DNA from: Maledivibacter halophilus
Lineage (GTDB): Bacteria; Bacillota; Clostridia; Peptostreptococcales; Caminicellaceae
DNA: 64,000 nt
Assembly: GCF_900167445.1 (NCBI RefSeq)
Contig: NZ_FUZT01000010.1
Location: 62,001 to 126,000, forward strand
Reading direction: 5' to 3'
In this document: one piece after another, positions 28,345-36,920 of the stretch
How positions within the stretch are numbered: position 1 is the first letter of the stretch
Layout: each line of letters opens with the position of its first letter
Made by a program: the position numbers and the translations under genes
The notes under the pieces: model-generated
What the model was told of the DNA's origin: nothing
Seen by the model: only the letters and a program-made list of their open reading frames with translations
Databases searched by the model: none

Positions 28345-28668
28345 ATGAATATACAGTTTAAAAAAGGAGTACTGGAATTATGTGTATTATCTATACTTAC
28401 TAGAAAGGACTGCTATGGCTATGAGCTTGTAAATGACATATCTAAAAATATAGCAATTTCCGAGGGCACTATATATCCTCTATTGAGAAGATTGACAAAG
28501 GAGGGTCTCTTTACTACTTATCTTAAGGAATCTCAGGAAGGACCTCCAAGGAAATATTATAAATTAACGGAACGTGGAAAAGAGGTTAGAAATTCTTTAA
28601 CAAAGGAATGGTTTACTTTTGTCAGGGGTGTAAATAAGATTATTGAGGGGGAAGATATAGATGAATAA
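28345..28668 (+). CDS. PadR-family transcriptional regulator
   Basis: 107-aa winged-helix regulator of the PadR family ([48 protein letters not shown]). It overlaps the next gene by 8 nt. PadR-DUF1700-DUF4097 is a common Firmicute operon linked to envelope stress, and PadR is usually its repressor. AAGGAAGG-type site upstream. The inducing signal is unknown. Confidence 0.93.
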   Translation: MNIQFKKGVLELCVLSILTRKDCYGYELVNDISKNIAISEGTIYPLLRRLTKEGLFTTYLKESQEGPPRKYYKLTERGKEVRNSLTKEWFTFVRGVNKIIEGEDIDE

Positions 28669-29245
28669 AAGTGAATTTTTAAAGGAGCTAAGCACTTTAC
28701 TTAGCAGTCTGCCTTCCGATGAAAGACAGGAAATATTATTTGATTATGAGGAACATTTTAGTATAGCTTCAGAAAAAGGTGAAAGTGAAGAAGAAATAAT
28801 AAAAAATCTTGGAAGTCCTTCAAGTATAGCCAAGCAATATAGGGCAAATTATATGGTGAATCAAGCTGCAGTTAATCCTTCAGCTTCAAATATTCTAAGG
28901 GCTGTATTTGCCACTATTGTCCTTGGATTTTTCAATTTGGTTTTTATTCTGGGGCCTTTTCTAGGCATAGTTGGAGTATTAATAGGTCTTTTTGGAGCTT
29001 CCATAGGTATAATAGTTTCGGGGATTTTCTTATTTTTAAAAATAGCTTTTGGCCCTGTCTTAAGCACATTATATATATATGTCCCCTATGGATTAACATC
29101 CAATCCAACGGCAACCATATTTTTAGGTCTTGGATTAACCTGCCTTGGTTTGCTTTTCTTTATAGGGAATTGTTTTTTAGCAAAATGGCTATATATTGGA
29201 ACTGTGAAATATTTGAAAATGAATGTGAGAATTATTAAGAAATAG
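28661..29245 (+). CDS. DUF1700 membrane protein
   Basis: 194-aa protein with a cytoplasmic N-terminal helical domain (~1-65: [32 protein letters not shown]) and about four hydrophobic segments (~80-185). This is the DUF1700 (HAAS-type) architecture, which is thought to link a small regulator to a membrane signal. It overlaps the padR gene by 8 nt and is followed 11 nt later by the DUF4097 gene. Confidence 0.9.
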   Translation: MNKSEFLKELSTLLSSLPSDERQEILFDYEEHFSIASEKGESEEEIIKNLGSPSSIAKQYRANYMVNQAAVNPSASNILRAVFATIVLGFFNLVFILGPFLGIVGVLIGLFGASIGIIVSGIFLFLKIAFGPVLSTLYIYVPYGLTSNPTATIFLGLGLTCLGLLFFIGNCFLAKWLYIGTVKYLKMNVRIIKK

Positions 29246-29256
29246 GAGGTTATATA

Positions 29257-30210
29257 GTGATTAAGAATATAAAGAAAATTGTTCTTTGGCTATTTATAAT
29301 AATGTTAGTTTCTCTTTCTATATCGGCAGTATTATTTAAAAGCTCCGGACTTACATTAAATAATTTTATAAAAAATAATGCTAATATAAAAATAAGTACA
29401 AATAATGACTTTGATTTTAATGATTTTTCTAATATGGAAAATAATAATGATTTAAAGGACAAATTTAAGAAAGTTATTAATGAAGAAAGGATTTTAGAAG
29501 CTGATAATATTGAAAGTATAAATGTAAATGCAGTTAGCTCCGATATTAAGTTTTTCTCTGAAAATCGGGATGATATTAAAGTTCACTTTGAAGGTGTTGT
29601 AAATTCAAACAATAAAATAATAGCTCCTGAGCTAATTGCTGAAAATCAAGGCAGTTCCTTATTAATTCAGATAAAATACAAAGACATAATGAATACAAGC
29701 TTTTACTCATCTACTATTAAAGTACATGTGTATATACCAAAAACTTATTCTAATGATATTGATGTGAGAACTGTTTCTGGCAATATTGATCTAGGATATA
29801 TGGATAATATTGAAAAGGCAAATTTAAAATCTGTGTCTGGAGATATTAAAGCTGAAGCTCTATTTTCTAATAAAACAAATCTAAAAAGCACCTCTGGAAA
29901 TATAAAAATTGAAGATTTTAATGGAGAATTAAATTCTGATACAGTTTCTGGAGATTTATATATTAATGTAAAGGAGCTTAATGACAATATAAATATTAAA
30001 TCCATATCTGGAAATGCAAAAATTGATCTTTTAGAGGACACTAATTTCTACTTTAAATCCAAATCTGTTTCGGGAGATATTGATTGTGAATTTCCTATAA
30101 GTATTGAGGGGAAAATCAGTGATAGAGCTATTAATGGAAAAATCGGAAGTGGAAAAAATGAAATAGATATTACAACGGTTTCTGGGGACATAGAAGTTTC
30201 AAAGAAATAA
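29257..30210 (+). CDS. DUF4097 beta-repeat surface protein
   Basis: 317-aa protein with an N-terminal membrane anchor (~8-32) and a C-terminal DUF4097 domain made of short beta repeats, each with a Ser-Gly-Asp/Asn turn (VSGNI, VSGDI, TSGNI, VSGDL, ISGNA, VSGDI ... VSGDI). This predicts a right-handed beta-solenoid outside the membrane. GTG start with AGGAGG upstream. Last gene of the PadR operon; likely a sensor or adhesin-like component, function unproved. Confidence 0.88.
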   Translation: MIKNIKKIVLWLFIIMLVSLSISAVLFKSSGLTLNNFIKNNANIKISTNNDFDFNDFSNMENNNDLKDKFKKVINEERILEADNIESINVNAVSSDIKFFSENRDDIKVHFEGVVNSNNKIIAPELIAENQGSSLLIQIKYKDIMNTSFYSSTIKVHVYIPKTYSNDIDVRTVSGNIDLGYMDNIEKANLKSVSGDIKAEALFSNKTNLKSTSGNIKIEDFNGELNSDTVSGDLYINVKELNDNINIKSISGNAKIDLLEDTNFYFKSKSVSGDIDCEFPISIEGKISDRAINGKIGSGKNEIDITTVSGDIEVSKK

Positions 30211-30219
30211 GTATTATAG

Positions 30220-30248
30220 TTTAGTCTCACTTTGTGGGACTAAATTTT
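30220..30248. terminator. Terminator between DUF4097 and agr kinase genes
   Basis: TTTAGTC-T-CAC and GTG-G-GACTAAA pair around TTT and are followed by TTTT. It probably ends the PadR operon and can also act on the convergent agr operon. Confidence 0.75.
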
Positions 30249-30257
30249 ATATATAGA

Positions 30258-31124
30258 CTATCTTTTAGGAAGAAACACTGTAAATATTGTACCTACTCCT
30301 TCATAGCTTTCAACTGTAATTTCACCTTTATTTCTTTTGACAATGTTTCTAACATTATTAAGTCCATAGCCGTGTGACTCTCCTTCTTTTGTGGAGAATC
30401 CTTTACTGAAAACCTTATCATAAAGCTCTGGAGAAAGGACGGGATATGAATTCCCTATTACAAAGATACACTCATTCCCCTGTTGGGTAATATCTATGGT
30501 CAAAATTTTATCGTCTTCACGACATTGTTCTAGTTCATATATGGCGTTATCAATTAAATTAAACAATATTGTGCACATGTCCACAGAGCTTATTACAATA
30601 TTATCCAAAGAACATCCAACATCGAGATCAACAACGATTCCTTTGCTTTCAGCTATGGCACATTTTCTATATAGTATAGCAGCAACTTCAGTATTTCCAA
30701 TATTGGAAATAGAAAACATCTTGGTAGTTTCTCCTGAAACTTTTTGTATATAATTTACTGCTTTACTAGGTTTTCCAAGCTGTATAAGTCCTGTAATTAC
30801 ATTAAGGTGATTATGAAAGTCATGCTTCTGACCTCTAAGGGCTTCAATAACCTCCGTTGAATGGTTAAGCTTTCTATTTGCATCCTGCTCTTTTTCAACT
30901 AATTTTACAATGTAGAAAACCCATATAACTACACTTATCCCCAGTATATTTATAAAAAGGCCTAAGGTATTTGGATAACCGTACAATATTTTTCTATCAT
31001 AATTCATTACCGATAAAATAGATTGATTAGTTATTAAAGCTATAGAAAGACTCTGCAACAATATTAAAATTATTATTAAAATATAAGTTTTTCTATTAAT
31101 CATCATCTTCTTCATCATTTTCAA
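30258..31124 (-). CDS. GHKL sensor histidine kinase, AgrC-like, short
   Basis: 288-aa kinase with two N-terminal membrane helices (~11-33 and ~46-70), a DHp-like helix with HDFHNHLNVITGLIQLG (phospho-acceptor His) and a HATPase_c domain with N-box DNAIYEL and G-box GYGLNNV. This is the HPK10/AgrC kind of kinase, but AgrC normally has six to seven helices. The preceding gene overlaps by 4 nt and encodes about five helices, so the two together equal one AgrC. No AgrA-type LytTR regulator gene follows; the next gene is convergent. Confidence 0.83.
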   Translation of the reverse strand: MKMMKKMMINRKTYILIIILILLQSLSIALITNQSILSVMNYDRKILYGYPNTLGLFINILGISVVIWVFYIVKLVEKEQDANRKLNHSTEVIEALRGQKHDFHNHLNVITGLIQLGKPSKAVNYIQKVSGETTKMFSISNIGNTEVAAILYRKCAIAESKGIVVDLDVGCSLDNIVISSVDMCTILFNLIDNAIYELEQCREDDKILTIDITQQGNECIFVIGNSYPVLSPELYDKVFSKGFSTKEGESHGYGLNNVRNIVKRNKGEITVESYEGVGTIFTVFLPKR

Positions 31125-31615
31125 ACTTCCTCTTTTTCATTTAAATAATTTATATCTATAATTGATTTTTTATAAACATGGCCAATTATAAATACTATAA
31201 TTAATGGAATATTTGTTAACATCGTTCCTAAGAATCTTATATTACCATTACTTAGCATATCTTCCATAGTTATATTAAATAATCTAAAAACATTGTACAT
31301 AAATATTCCTTCTCCTAATGTTATTAGTAGGTAAGAAATTAATATAGCTATTATTGAAGTAGTAAGCTTTTGTTTTGTTAGAATCTTTAAGACAACCGTA
31401 AGAATTATAATTATAATAAAAGTATGGGTTCCTAAAGGAATTTGGTATATTTCATAAAACATTCTAATTCCATAGATTAAAAACCCAAATATTGCAGCTA
31501 TTACAATTAGTTTTTGAATTTTAAGTCTTATTCCAATGATACTTAAGCCAGCCCCAGCAGTTAAAAAAGTTTCTATAAAAAGTGAAGCTAGTAAAATTAA
31601 TAATTCCATATTCAA
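31121..31615 (-). CDS. Five-helix membrane protein, candidate split AgrC sensor half
   Basis: 164-aa, very hydrophobic protein with about five predicted helices (~3-26, 31-50, 60-80, 84-106, 128-150). There is no enzymatic motif. It lies between agrD and the kinase gene and overlaps the kinase by 4 nt (ATGA). The helix pattern and the central PLGTHTF segment resemble the N-terminal receptor domain of AgrC. I infer that it is the receptor half of a divided AgrC; it could instead be an unrelated membrane partner. Confidence 0.65.
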   Translation of the reverse strand: MNMELLILLASLFIETFLTAGAGLSIIGIRLKIQKLIVIAAIFGFLIYGIRMFYEIYQIPLGTHTFIIIIILTVVLKILTKQKLTTSIIAILISYLLITLGEGIFMYNVFRLFNITMEDMLSNGNIRFLGTMLTNIPLIIVFIIGHVYKKSIIDINYLNEKEEV

Positions 31616-31642
31616 CCCCCCGGAAAACTTATAATATATTAA

Positions 31643-31765
31643 TTAATCTCTAAGCTGCTCAGGAAGTTTTGGCTGATAATTTCCACCCCAACAAGCCGCT
31701 GCTGCATTTGTAAAAGCTAAAAATGTAAGAACTGCAATAGCCATTTGTAATAATCTTCTCTTCAT
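31643..31765 (-). CDS. agrD: Cyclic-lactone autoinducer peptide precursor (AgrD)
   Basis: 40-aa peptide beginning MKRRLLQMAIAVLTF. It has an amphipathic, membrane-seeking leader (1-22), a core around ACWGGNY with the single Cys25, and the acidic Pro-rich tail QPKLPEQLRD typical of AgrD. By alignment of the QPK tail with known AgrD peptides, the thiolactone ring would be Cys25-Trp-Gly-Gly-Asn29, possibly with a short N-terminal Ala tail. The ATG overlaps the agrB stop (ATGA), and GGGAGGG precedes it. Too short for ordinary gene callers. Confidence 0.88.
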   Translation of the reverse strand: MKRRLLQMAIAVLTFLAFTNAAAACWGGNYQPKLPEQLRD

Positions 31766-32415
31766 ATTAGTCCCTCCCGTTTTTTAGTTATCTTTTGTAG
31801 AATTTTATCCATATGGTGGATCAGTGCATATCCCAAGTTTGTAAGGGAAAAGCTCTGCCACAGTAAACCTAAAGCCGATGAATAAATTAGCTTATAGCCT
31901 TTTACAAAACCAGTATACCATAATATACCTATTAAGCACCATATAAATAATGCTGAAAAAGAAAGTTTTCTTAATTTGTCTCTTTTGACCTTTGTAGTTA
32001 TAGGTTTCCCGGGGGTATCTGCTGGAGCATATTTATTAATGCTCCAAAATGCAAATATTAAAATAAAAAATAAAATAATAGCAAGCAAATTTTTGTCGAG
32101 ATAAGTAAACTTCACTATCATCCCTAATATACTCATTATAACAGCTCCATATGTTGCACAGCTAACCATACCTTCTGAATGGGCTCCTCCAGAAAAGGTT
32201 CTAAATATTACATTAGTTATCAATATAGTTAAAACATATGGAACTATTCCTAGCAATAATCCAGCCAATAAAGCAAATCCTATGCTGAGAATACCACTAA
32301 ACACAAGGTGCATAGAATATGTTAAAATGGCTTCTTGATCTTCATCTATTTCTACATTATTTTTAAAATAATTAATTATTTTATCAATTGATTCCTCAAT
32401 ACCAAATTTACTCAT
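31762..32415 (-). CDS. agrB: AgrB-type peptide-processing protease
   Basis: 217-aa integral membrane cysteine protease that removes the AgrD tail and makes the thiolactone. Family features are several hydrophobic helices and the catalytic His79 and Cys86 in FSGGAHSEGMVSC (H-x6-C). It overlaps agrD by 4 nt. AGGAGAAAA precedes the start. With agrD, the five-helix protein and the kinase it forms a four-gene quorum-sensing operon on the minus strand. Confidence 0.94.
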   Translation of the reverse strand: MSKFGIEESIDKIINYFKNNVEIDEDQEAILTYSMHLVFSGILSIGFALLAGLLLGIVPYVLTILITNVIFRTFSGGAHSEGMVSCATYGAVIMSILGMIVKFTYLDKNLLAIILFFILIFAFWSINKYAPADTPGKPITTKVKRDKLRKLSFSALFIWCLIGILWYTGFVKGYKLIYSSALGLLWQSFSLTNLGYALIHHMDKILQKITKKREGLI

Positions 32416-32505
32416 TTTATTTTCTCCTTCAAAATAGTTTAAAAAGCTTCTTAAAATACATTAAATCTATTATTTGAGATAATCCCATAATTTAAATTTG
32501 GGACA

Positions 32506-32633
32506 ATTGAATATGCAAATATTGTCCTTAGTCTAATTATTTAAAATAGAATATATTTTGATAGTAATCCTTTAGAGATTTTAAAACTAGCTGTAATAGG
32601 TAGTTTTTGCAAAAATAGTTATACAATTTCCTC
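32506..32633. repeat. Degenerate R1 repeat between agrB and a small ORF
   Basis: It matches the R1 type seen at 36.67 and 57.2 kb (ATATGCAAATATTGTCCTTAG..., then TAGGTAGTTTTTGC..., ending ACAATTTCCTCA), but the left end is eroded. The rest of 32416-32949 shows only AT-rich promoter-like sequence (TTGACC near 32838). Confidence 0.5.
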
Positions 32634-32949
32634 ATTTCATGAAAAATTTACAAAAACAATAAATATTGTATATTATTCTATATTTATCTGAAAATTCCTT
32701 CAAGATTCTAAAAATAATATGATTTTTATAGTTCCTTTTTCCTATTTATACAATACCACGCTCCTATATATTAGTAAAATAGTATAAATTATTATTGTTA
32801 AGAATTTGTAATTTTTAACATTTTAATTTTGAATAGTTTGACCTAATTTATCAATATACTAAATATAAGCTTCATATATTATATATAATTTGAGAAAAGT
32901 ATAAAAGAGCTTTTTATATTAATTATTTTTGGAAAGGAGAATATTTATT

Positions 32950-33081
32950 ATGGAATCAAAGAATAAATTAAACGAAGTTCCTTTAGCTAATGTAAATGAT
33001 AATGAACTAAAATCCATCAAGGATCTGGAAGAAAAGATGAAAGATAAATATTATTTGATTGCCTTTGACAAAAGAAAGTAG
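32950..33081 (+). CDS. 43-aa hypothetical small protein
   Basis: ATG at 32950 with GGAAAGGAG about 10 nt upstream; 43 codons end at TAG 33079-33081. The peptide is charged and probably helical (NELKSIKDLEEKMKDKYYL...), with no membrane segment or Cys. A strong hairpin overlaps the stop, and a promoter-like TTGACC lies ~110 nt upstream. This looks like a real short gene. I do not recognise the family. Confidence 0.6.
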   Translation: MESKNKLNEVPLANVNDNELKSIKDLEEKMKDKYYLIAFDKRK

Positions 33082-33106
33082 GACTGCTTTTAAAGTAGTC
33101 CTACTT
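33076..33106. terminator. Hairpin at the end of the small ORF
   Basis: AAGTAGGACTGCTTT (33076-33090) pairs with AAAGTAGTCCTACTT (33092-33106), with one G-T pair. There is no long T-run. Probable 3' end of the small-ORF mRNA. Confidence 0.55.
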
Positions 33107-33202
33107 AATATAAACCCTTCTATCTTTTATTTATTATCATCTTCTACAGGTTTACCTTCTGCTCTGTCTTTATGTTTTCATAGTTTTATAGTTTAATTAT
33201 AT

Positions 33203-34135
33203 TTAAGCTTCTTTGTCTTCCTTTTTTACTATTTCTGATAATGAAGTAGCCAATCCAGCTAATCCCTGTATCTCTGATGGAACTATTATCTTAGTTGCCT
33301 TTCCATCGGCTGCCTTGGCAAAGGCTTCTAGGCTCTTGATGGATATAACTTCCTTGCTTGGATGAGCTGCATTAAGCATTTTTAAACCTTCAGCAGTTGC
33401 TTTTTGTACCTTAAGTATAGCTTCTGCCTCACCCTCTGCTTCTCTAATGGCAGCTTCCTTTGCAGCTTCAGCATTTAATATAGCTGCTTCTTTTTGTGCC
33501 TGGGCTTCTAATATTGCTGATTCTTTTTGTCCTTCTGCCCTAAGGATAGAAGATTTCTTTTCTCCCTCTGCCCTAAGGATTGCTTCTCTTCTTTCCCTTT
33601 CAGCCCTCATTTGTTTCTCCATTGCTTCCTGAATATCTTCAGGTGGAAGGATATTTTTAACTTCAACTCGATTCACCTTGATGCCCCATGGATCAGTGGC
33701 TTCATCCAGTATACTTCTCATTTTTGTATTTATAATATCCCTTGAAGTTAATGTTTCATCAAGTTCCAATTCACCAATGATATTTCTTAAGGTGGTTGCT
33801 GTAAGGTTTTCTATGGCTGCCATTGGATTATCAACTCCATAGGTATACAGCTTTGGATCTGTAATTTGAAAATAAACTACAGTATCTATCTGCATAGTAA
33901 CATTATCCTTTGTAATAACTGGCTGAGGTGGAAAATCTATAACTTTTTCCTTTAAAGACACTCTTTTAGCCACCCTATCTATTAAAGGAATCTTAACATG
34001 AAGACCAACATCCCATGTGGTTTGATAAGCACCAAGTCTTTCAATTACATAACCATCGGATTGTGGTACAATTCTTATATTTGTAACGACTAATAAAATT
34101 GCAATTAAAACTAATATAATCAGAACTATCGGCAT
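33203..34135 (-). CDS. SPFH/stomatin-family membrane protein (QmcA-like)
   Basis: 310-aa protein with one N-terminal membrane helix (~2-22), a band-7/SPFH domain (~23-180, IVPQSDGYVIERLGAYQTTWDVGLHVKIPLIDRV) and a long Ala/Glu-rich coiled coil (~185-260) with repeated AILRAEGEK-type units. It pairs with the NfeD gene 12 nt upstream. SPFH/NfeD pairs organise membrane microdomains and assist protein quality control in the membrane. Confidence 0.92.
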   Translation of the reverse strand: MPIVLIILVLIAILLVVTNIRIVPQSDGYVIERLGAYQTTWDVGLHVKIPLIDRVAKRVSLKEKVIDFPPQPVITKDNVTMQIDTVVYFQITDPKLYTYGVDNPMAAIENLTATTLRNIIGELELDETLTSRDIINTKMRSILDEATDPWGIKVNRVEVKNILPPEDIQEAMEKQMRAERERREAILRAEGEKKSSILRAEGQKESAILEAQAQKEAAILNAEAAKEAAIREAEGEAEAILKVQKATAEGLKMLNAAHPSKEVISIKSLEAFAKAADGKATKIIVPSEIQGLAGLATSLSEIVKKEDKEA

Positions 34136-34147
34136 TTTATATCCTCC

Positions 34148-34558
34148 TTATTCATTTTCTTTTTTTATTTTTACTATTAACTTAACACCTTCAACTTTAA
34201 TCACTTCAACCTGACTTCCCTCATGAATTTCTTTATTATCCTGGGATTTTGCAGTCCAGATTTGACCTGCCACCTTTACTTGTCCTGTGTTAAAACCTTC
34301 AATTTTTTTTGTTACTATTCCTATCATTCCAACTATACTGTCTACATTTGTTTTGGTGGCTCCTATTTTTAAATATTTTTTAGCTATTGGTCTTGTAAAA
34401 TAGACAAGTACTGCTGAAGCTATTAAAAAAACAAATATTTGCCCAATGATATTTATACCAATTGCAGCAGCAAGCATTGCAATTAATGCTCCCAGGGCAA
34501 ACCAAATCGTTGTAAGTCCTAAAGTGAGACCTTCAATTATTATAAATATTACTGCCAC
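34148..34558 (-). CDS. NfeD-family membrane protein
   Basis: NfeD C-terminal type protein: hydrophobic helices (~1-75), then an OB-fold domain (~80-135, VGMIGIVTKKIEGFNTGQVKVAGQIWTAKS). It is the usual partner of the stomatin-like protein encoded 12 nt downstream. The first standard start in this frame is GTG 34558, with no ribosome site and lacking the usual first residues. The frame extends upstream as IFGLELSYPIIWIAVAV, which looks like a normal NfeD N-terminus, and a GGGGAGG site precedes ATA codons at 34603/34600. A rare AUA start is therefore likely. Confidence 0.85.
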   Translation of the reverse strand: MAVIFIIIEGLTLGLTTIWFALGALIAMLAAAIGINIIGQIFVFLIASAVLVYFTRPIAKKYLKIGATKTNVDSIVGMIGIVTKKIEGFNTGQVKVAGQIWTAKSQDNKEIHEGSQVEVIKVEGVKLIVKIKKENE

Positions 34559-34800
34559 AGCTATCCATATTATTGGATAGGATAATTCTAAGCCAAATAT
34601 TATCTCCGCCTCCCCTCACAAGAAAACAATTTATATATTTTATTTATTATGATTATACCCTTTATACATAATATATCATTATTTTTTCATATAAAAACTA
34701 ATTATTTGATCTGTAATGTAAATTTAACATTAGATATACATCTTGATTAAATTTTTATTTCATTATATACTTAAACAGTGACAAAAAATAATTTTAAGAT

Positions 34801-34903
34801 AGGGAATGAAGTTCTCCCTGGATTAATATTCCAAACCGCTGATAAGCTAATGACTTCTAAGCACCGGGTATATAAACCCATATGCTTAGAAGTTTATTTT
34901 TTT
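34801..34903 (+). promoter_or_regulatory. Fluoride riboswitch with terminator
   Basis: The aptamer at ~34801-34862 has the crcB-motif layout: AGGGAAUGAAG...UCUCCCU, then AAAC, then CGCUGAUAAGCUAAUGACUUCUA. GAAGU can pair with ACUUC as the aptamer stem, and an extra small hairpin (GGAUU...UUCC) lies between. The 3' strand ACTTCTAAGCA (34853-34863) is also the left arm of a terminator with TGCTTAGAAGT (34883-34893) and a T-run to 34903. Fluoride binding would block the terminator and turn on the antiporter gene. Confidence 0.88.
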
Positions 34904-34942
34904 GTCCATAATAAAAAATTATAGGATACAGGAGGAATAGAT

Positions 34943-36133
34943 ATGATAAAAGGCATTGTATTAATTTTACTACTAGGAATTTTAGCAAATAAAATCTTCA
35001 ATTTTATTAAACTACCGGGTTTACTGGGAATGATTTTAGTTGGTATTCTAATAGGTCCTTATGGATTTAATTTATTGGATAATTCAATTTTAAATAATTC
35101 ATCGGATATTAGAATGCTTGCTTTAATCGTAATTCTGCTCAGGGCTGGCCTTGGCTTAAACAGGGAAATACTTGATAAAGTAGGGAAAATAGCCATTAAA
35201 ATGAGTGCTATCCCATGTTTATTTGAAGGCTTCACAATCACATTGGTATCTTATAAGCTTTTACATCTTCCCTTTTTAGAAGCTGGTATGCTTGGCTTTA
35301 TTGTGGCAGCTGTTTCTCCAGCTGTTGTAGTTCCATCGATGCTATATTTAAGGGAAAAAAGCTTTGGAATGAAAAAGGGCATACCTATTATCATTTTAGC
35401 TGGAGCTTCTGTTGATGATGTTTTTGCAATAACATTATTTACTACTTTTCTTGGACTATCATTAAATACAAAATCTACTATTTCAATGCAATTATTACAA
35501 ATTCCTATACAAGTTATAGGTGGAATTTTAATTGGAATAGCTTTTGGATATATGCTATATAAGATATATAGGTATAAGAATATAAAATTAAATGATATGG
35601 AAAAACTTGCAATTTTAATCATCTCTGCCCTTATAATCGTAATAATAGGTGATATAATTAATATAGCAGGACTGCTTGGTGTTATGACACTGGGTTTTAT
35701 ACTTCTTGAAAAGGCAAATGACTATGCATCAAGCTTTGAAAAGGAGCTAAATAAGGTATGGTTCTTTGCACAAATTTTCCTATTTGTTCTCATTGGAGCC
35801 GAGGTTAATATCCATGTAGCCTGGAAGGCAGGATTAATAGGTGCTCTCATTATTTTTATAGGATTAATAGCACGTTCAATCGGTGTAATTATTGCACTTG
35901 GAGGCTCTAATCTGAACTTTAAAGAAAAAGTTTTTTGTACTGTGGCCTACTCTCCAAAGGCAACGGTACAGGCAGCTATAGGTGGGATTCCCCTTGCTAT
36001 GGGAATTGAATCAGGAAATTTAATCCTAGCAATAGCAGTTCTTGCCGTAATTATTACCGCACCCTTAGGAGCTGTGGGTATAAAGCTTTTAGCTCCCGTT
36101 TTATTGGAAAAGGAATCTAAAGGAGGTAGCTAA
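34943..36133 (+). CDS. CPA-family cation/proton antiporter, fluoride-responsive
   Basis: 396-aa membrane protein of the NhaP/Kef-like monovalent cation:proton antiporter superfamily, ~12 helices. Motifs are FIKLPGLLGMILVGILIGP, AVSPAVVVPSMLYLRE and GASVDDVFAITLF, which has the conserved acidic pair. It stands directly behind a fluoride riboswitch; antiporters of this family are known members of fluoride riboswitch regulons, so it probably expels fluoride or balances protons during fluoride stress. AGGAGG upstream; the CBS gene follows after 3 nt. Confidence 0.9.
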   Translation: MIKGIVLILLLGILANKIFNFIKLPGLLGMILVGILIGPYGFNLLDNSILNNSSDIRMLALIVILLRAGLGLNREILDKVGKIAIKMSAIPCLFEGFTITLVSYKLLHLPFLEAGMLGFIVAAVSPAVVVPSMLYLREKSFGMKKGIPIIILAGASVDDVFAITLFTTFLGLSLNTKSTISMQLLQIPIQVIGGILIGIAFGYMLYKIYRYKNIKLNDMEKLAILIISALIIVIIGDIINIAGLLGVMTLGFILLEKANDYASSFEKELNKVWFFAQIFLFVLIGAEVNIHVAWKAGLIGALIIFIGLIARSIGVIIALGGSNLNFKEKVFCTVAYSPKATVQAAIGGIPLAMGIESGNLILAIAVLAVIITAPLGAVGIKLLAPVLLEKESKGGS

Positions 36134-36136
36134 AAT

Positions 36137-36598
36137 ATGATTGCCAAAAATATTATGAATAGAGATGTTGTTTCTATTGGAGAAAATGATACTTTAAAAG
36201 AAGCTGTAATTTTAATGGTAAAGCATAGGGTTAGTGGCCTTCCAGTAATAGATAAAAATAAAAATATTATCGGTATAATTAGTCAAAGTGATATTATAAA
36301 GCATGGTAAAAGGCCTCTTATTCTTGAAACTGTAGATTTACTTGAAATCTTTATCTATGAACAAGCACCAGAAGAGTATGAAGAAGAGTTGAAAAAAGCG
36401 TTGACTTTAAAGGTGAAAAATGTAATGACTGATAATATTATAACTGTATCAGAAAATACTTCTGTAGGAAGAATTGCCCACTTGATGATAAAAAATGAAA
36501 TAAATAGGCTCCCTGTTATTAAAGATGGTAAATTAGTAGGTATTATTGGAAGAGAAGATATTATCAAAGCTATTGCAAATATGAGTAATAACCCTTAG
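36137..36598 (+). CDS. Two-CBS-domain protein
   Basis: 153-aa protein made almost only of two CBS domains (~1-60: MIAKNIMNRDVVSIGENDTLKEAVILM; ~92-150: VKNVMTDNIITVSENTSVGRIAHLM). CBS pairs bind adenine nucleotides and regulate partners. It starts 4 nt after the antiporter stop codon, in the fluoride-riboswitch transcript, so it may gate the antiporter by energy or c-di-AMP-like signals; this is inferred. AGGAGG within the antiporter's last codons. Confidence 0.92.
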   Translation: MIAKNIMNRDVVSIGENDTLKEAVILMVKHRVSGLPVIDKNKNIIGIISQSDIIKHGKRPLILETVDLLEIFIYEQAPEEYEEELKKALTLKVKNVMTDNIITVSENTSVGRIAHLMIKNEINRLPVIKDGKLVGIIGREDIIKAIANMSNNP

Positions 36599-36669
36599 AA
36601 AACATCTGCTTTAACTGTATTTAATTTATTAGAACAACAGGTTAATTTAAATTTAAATGTTGTTTATAT

Positions 36670-36832
36670 TTGAGGAAATTGCATAACTCTAACTTGGCAA
36701 AACTGCATATGCGAATATTATCCTTAATTTAATTATTTAGAATTAAATATATTTCGATAGTATAACTCCGAAGATTTTAAAACAATATGTAGGAGTTAAT
36801 TTTTTCAGAAGGTAATTATGCAATTTGCTCAA
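36670..36832. repeat. R1 repeat copy c (long form)
   Basis: 163-bp form with ends TTGAGGAAATTGCATAAC and (right) AATTATGCAATTTGCTCAA. The inner part matches 57200-57362 closely. A further half-site AATTATGCAAGTTTCTCA follows at 36833-36850. Together they occupy most of the 322-bp gap before the 79-aa ORF. Confidence 0.68.
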
Positions 36833-36920
36833 TTATGCAAGTTTCTCATTTATGAAGGATTTCACATTTTAGAAATATAATATATAATTAAAGTAACTAA
36901 TATTAAGGGGGAGCATTAAA

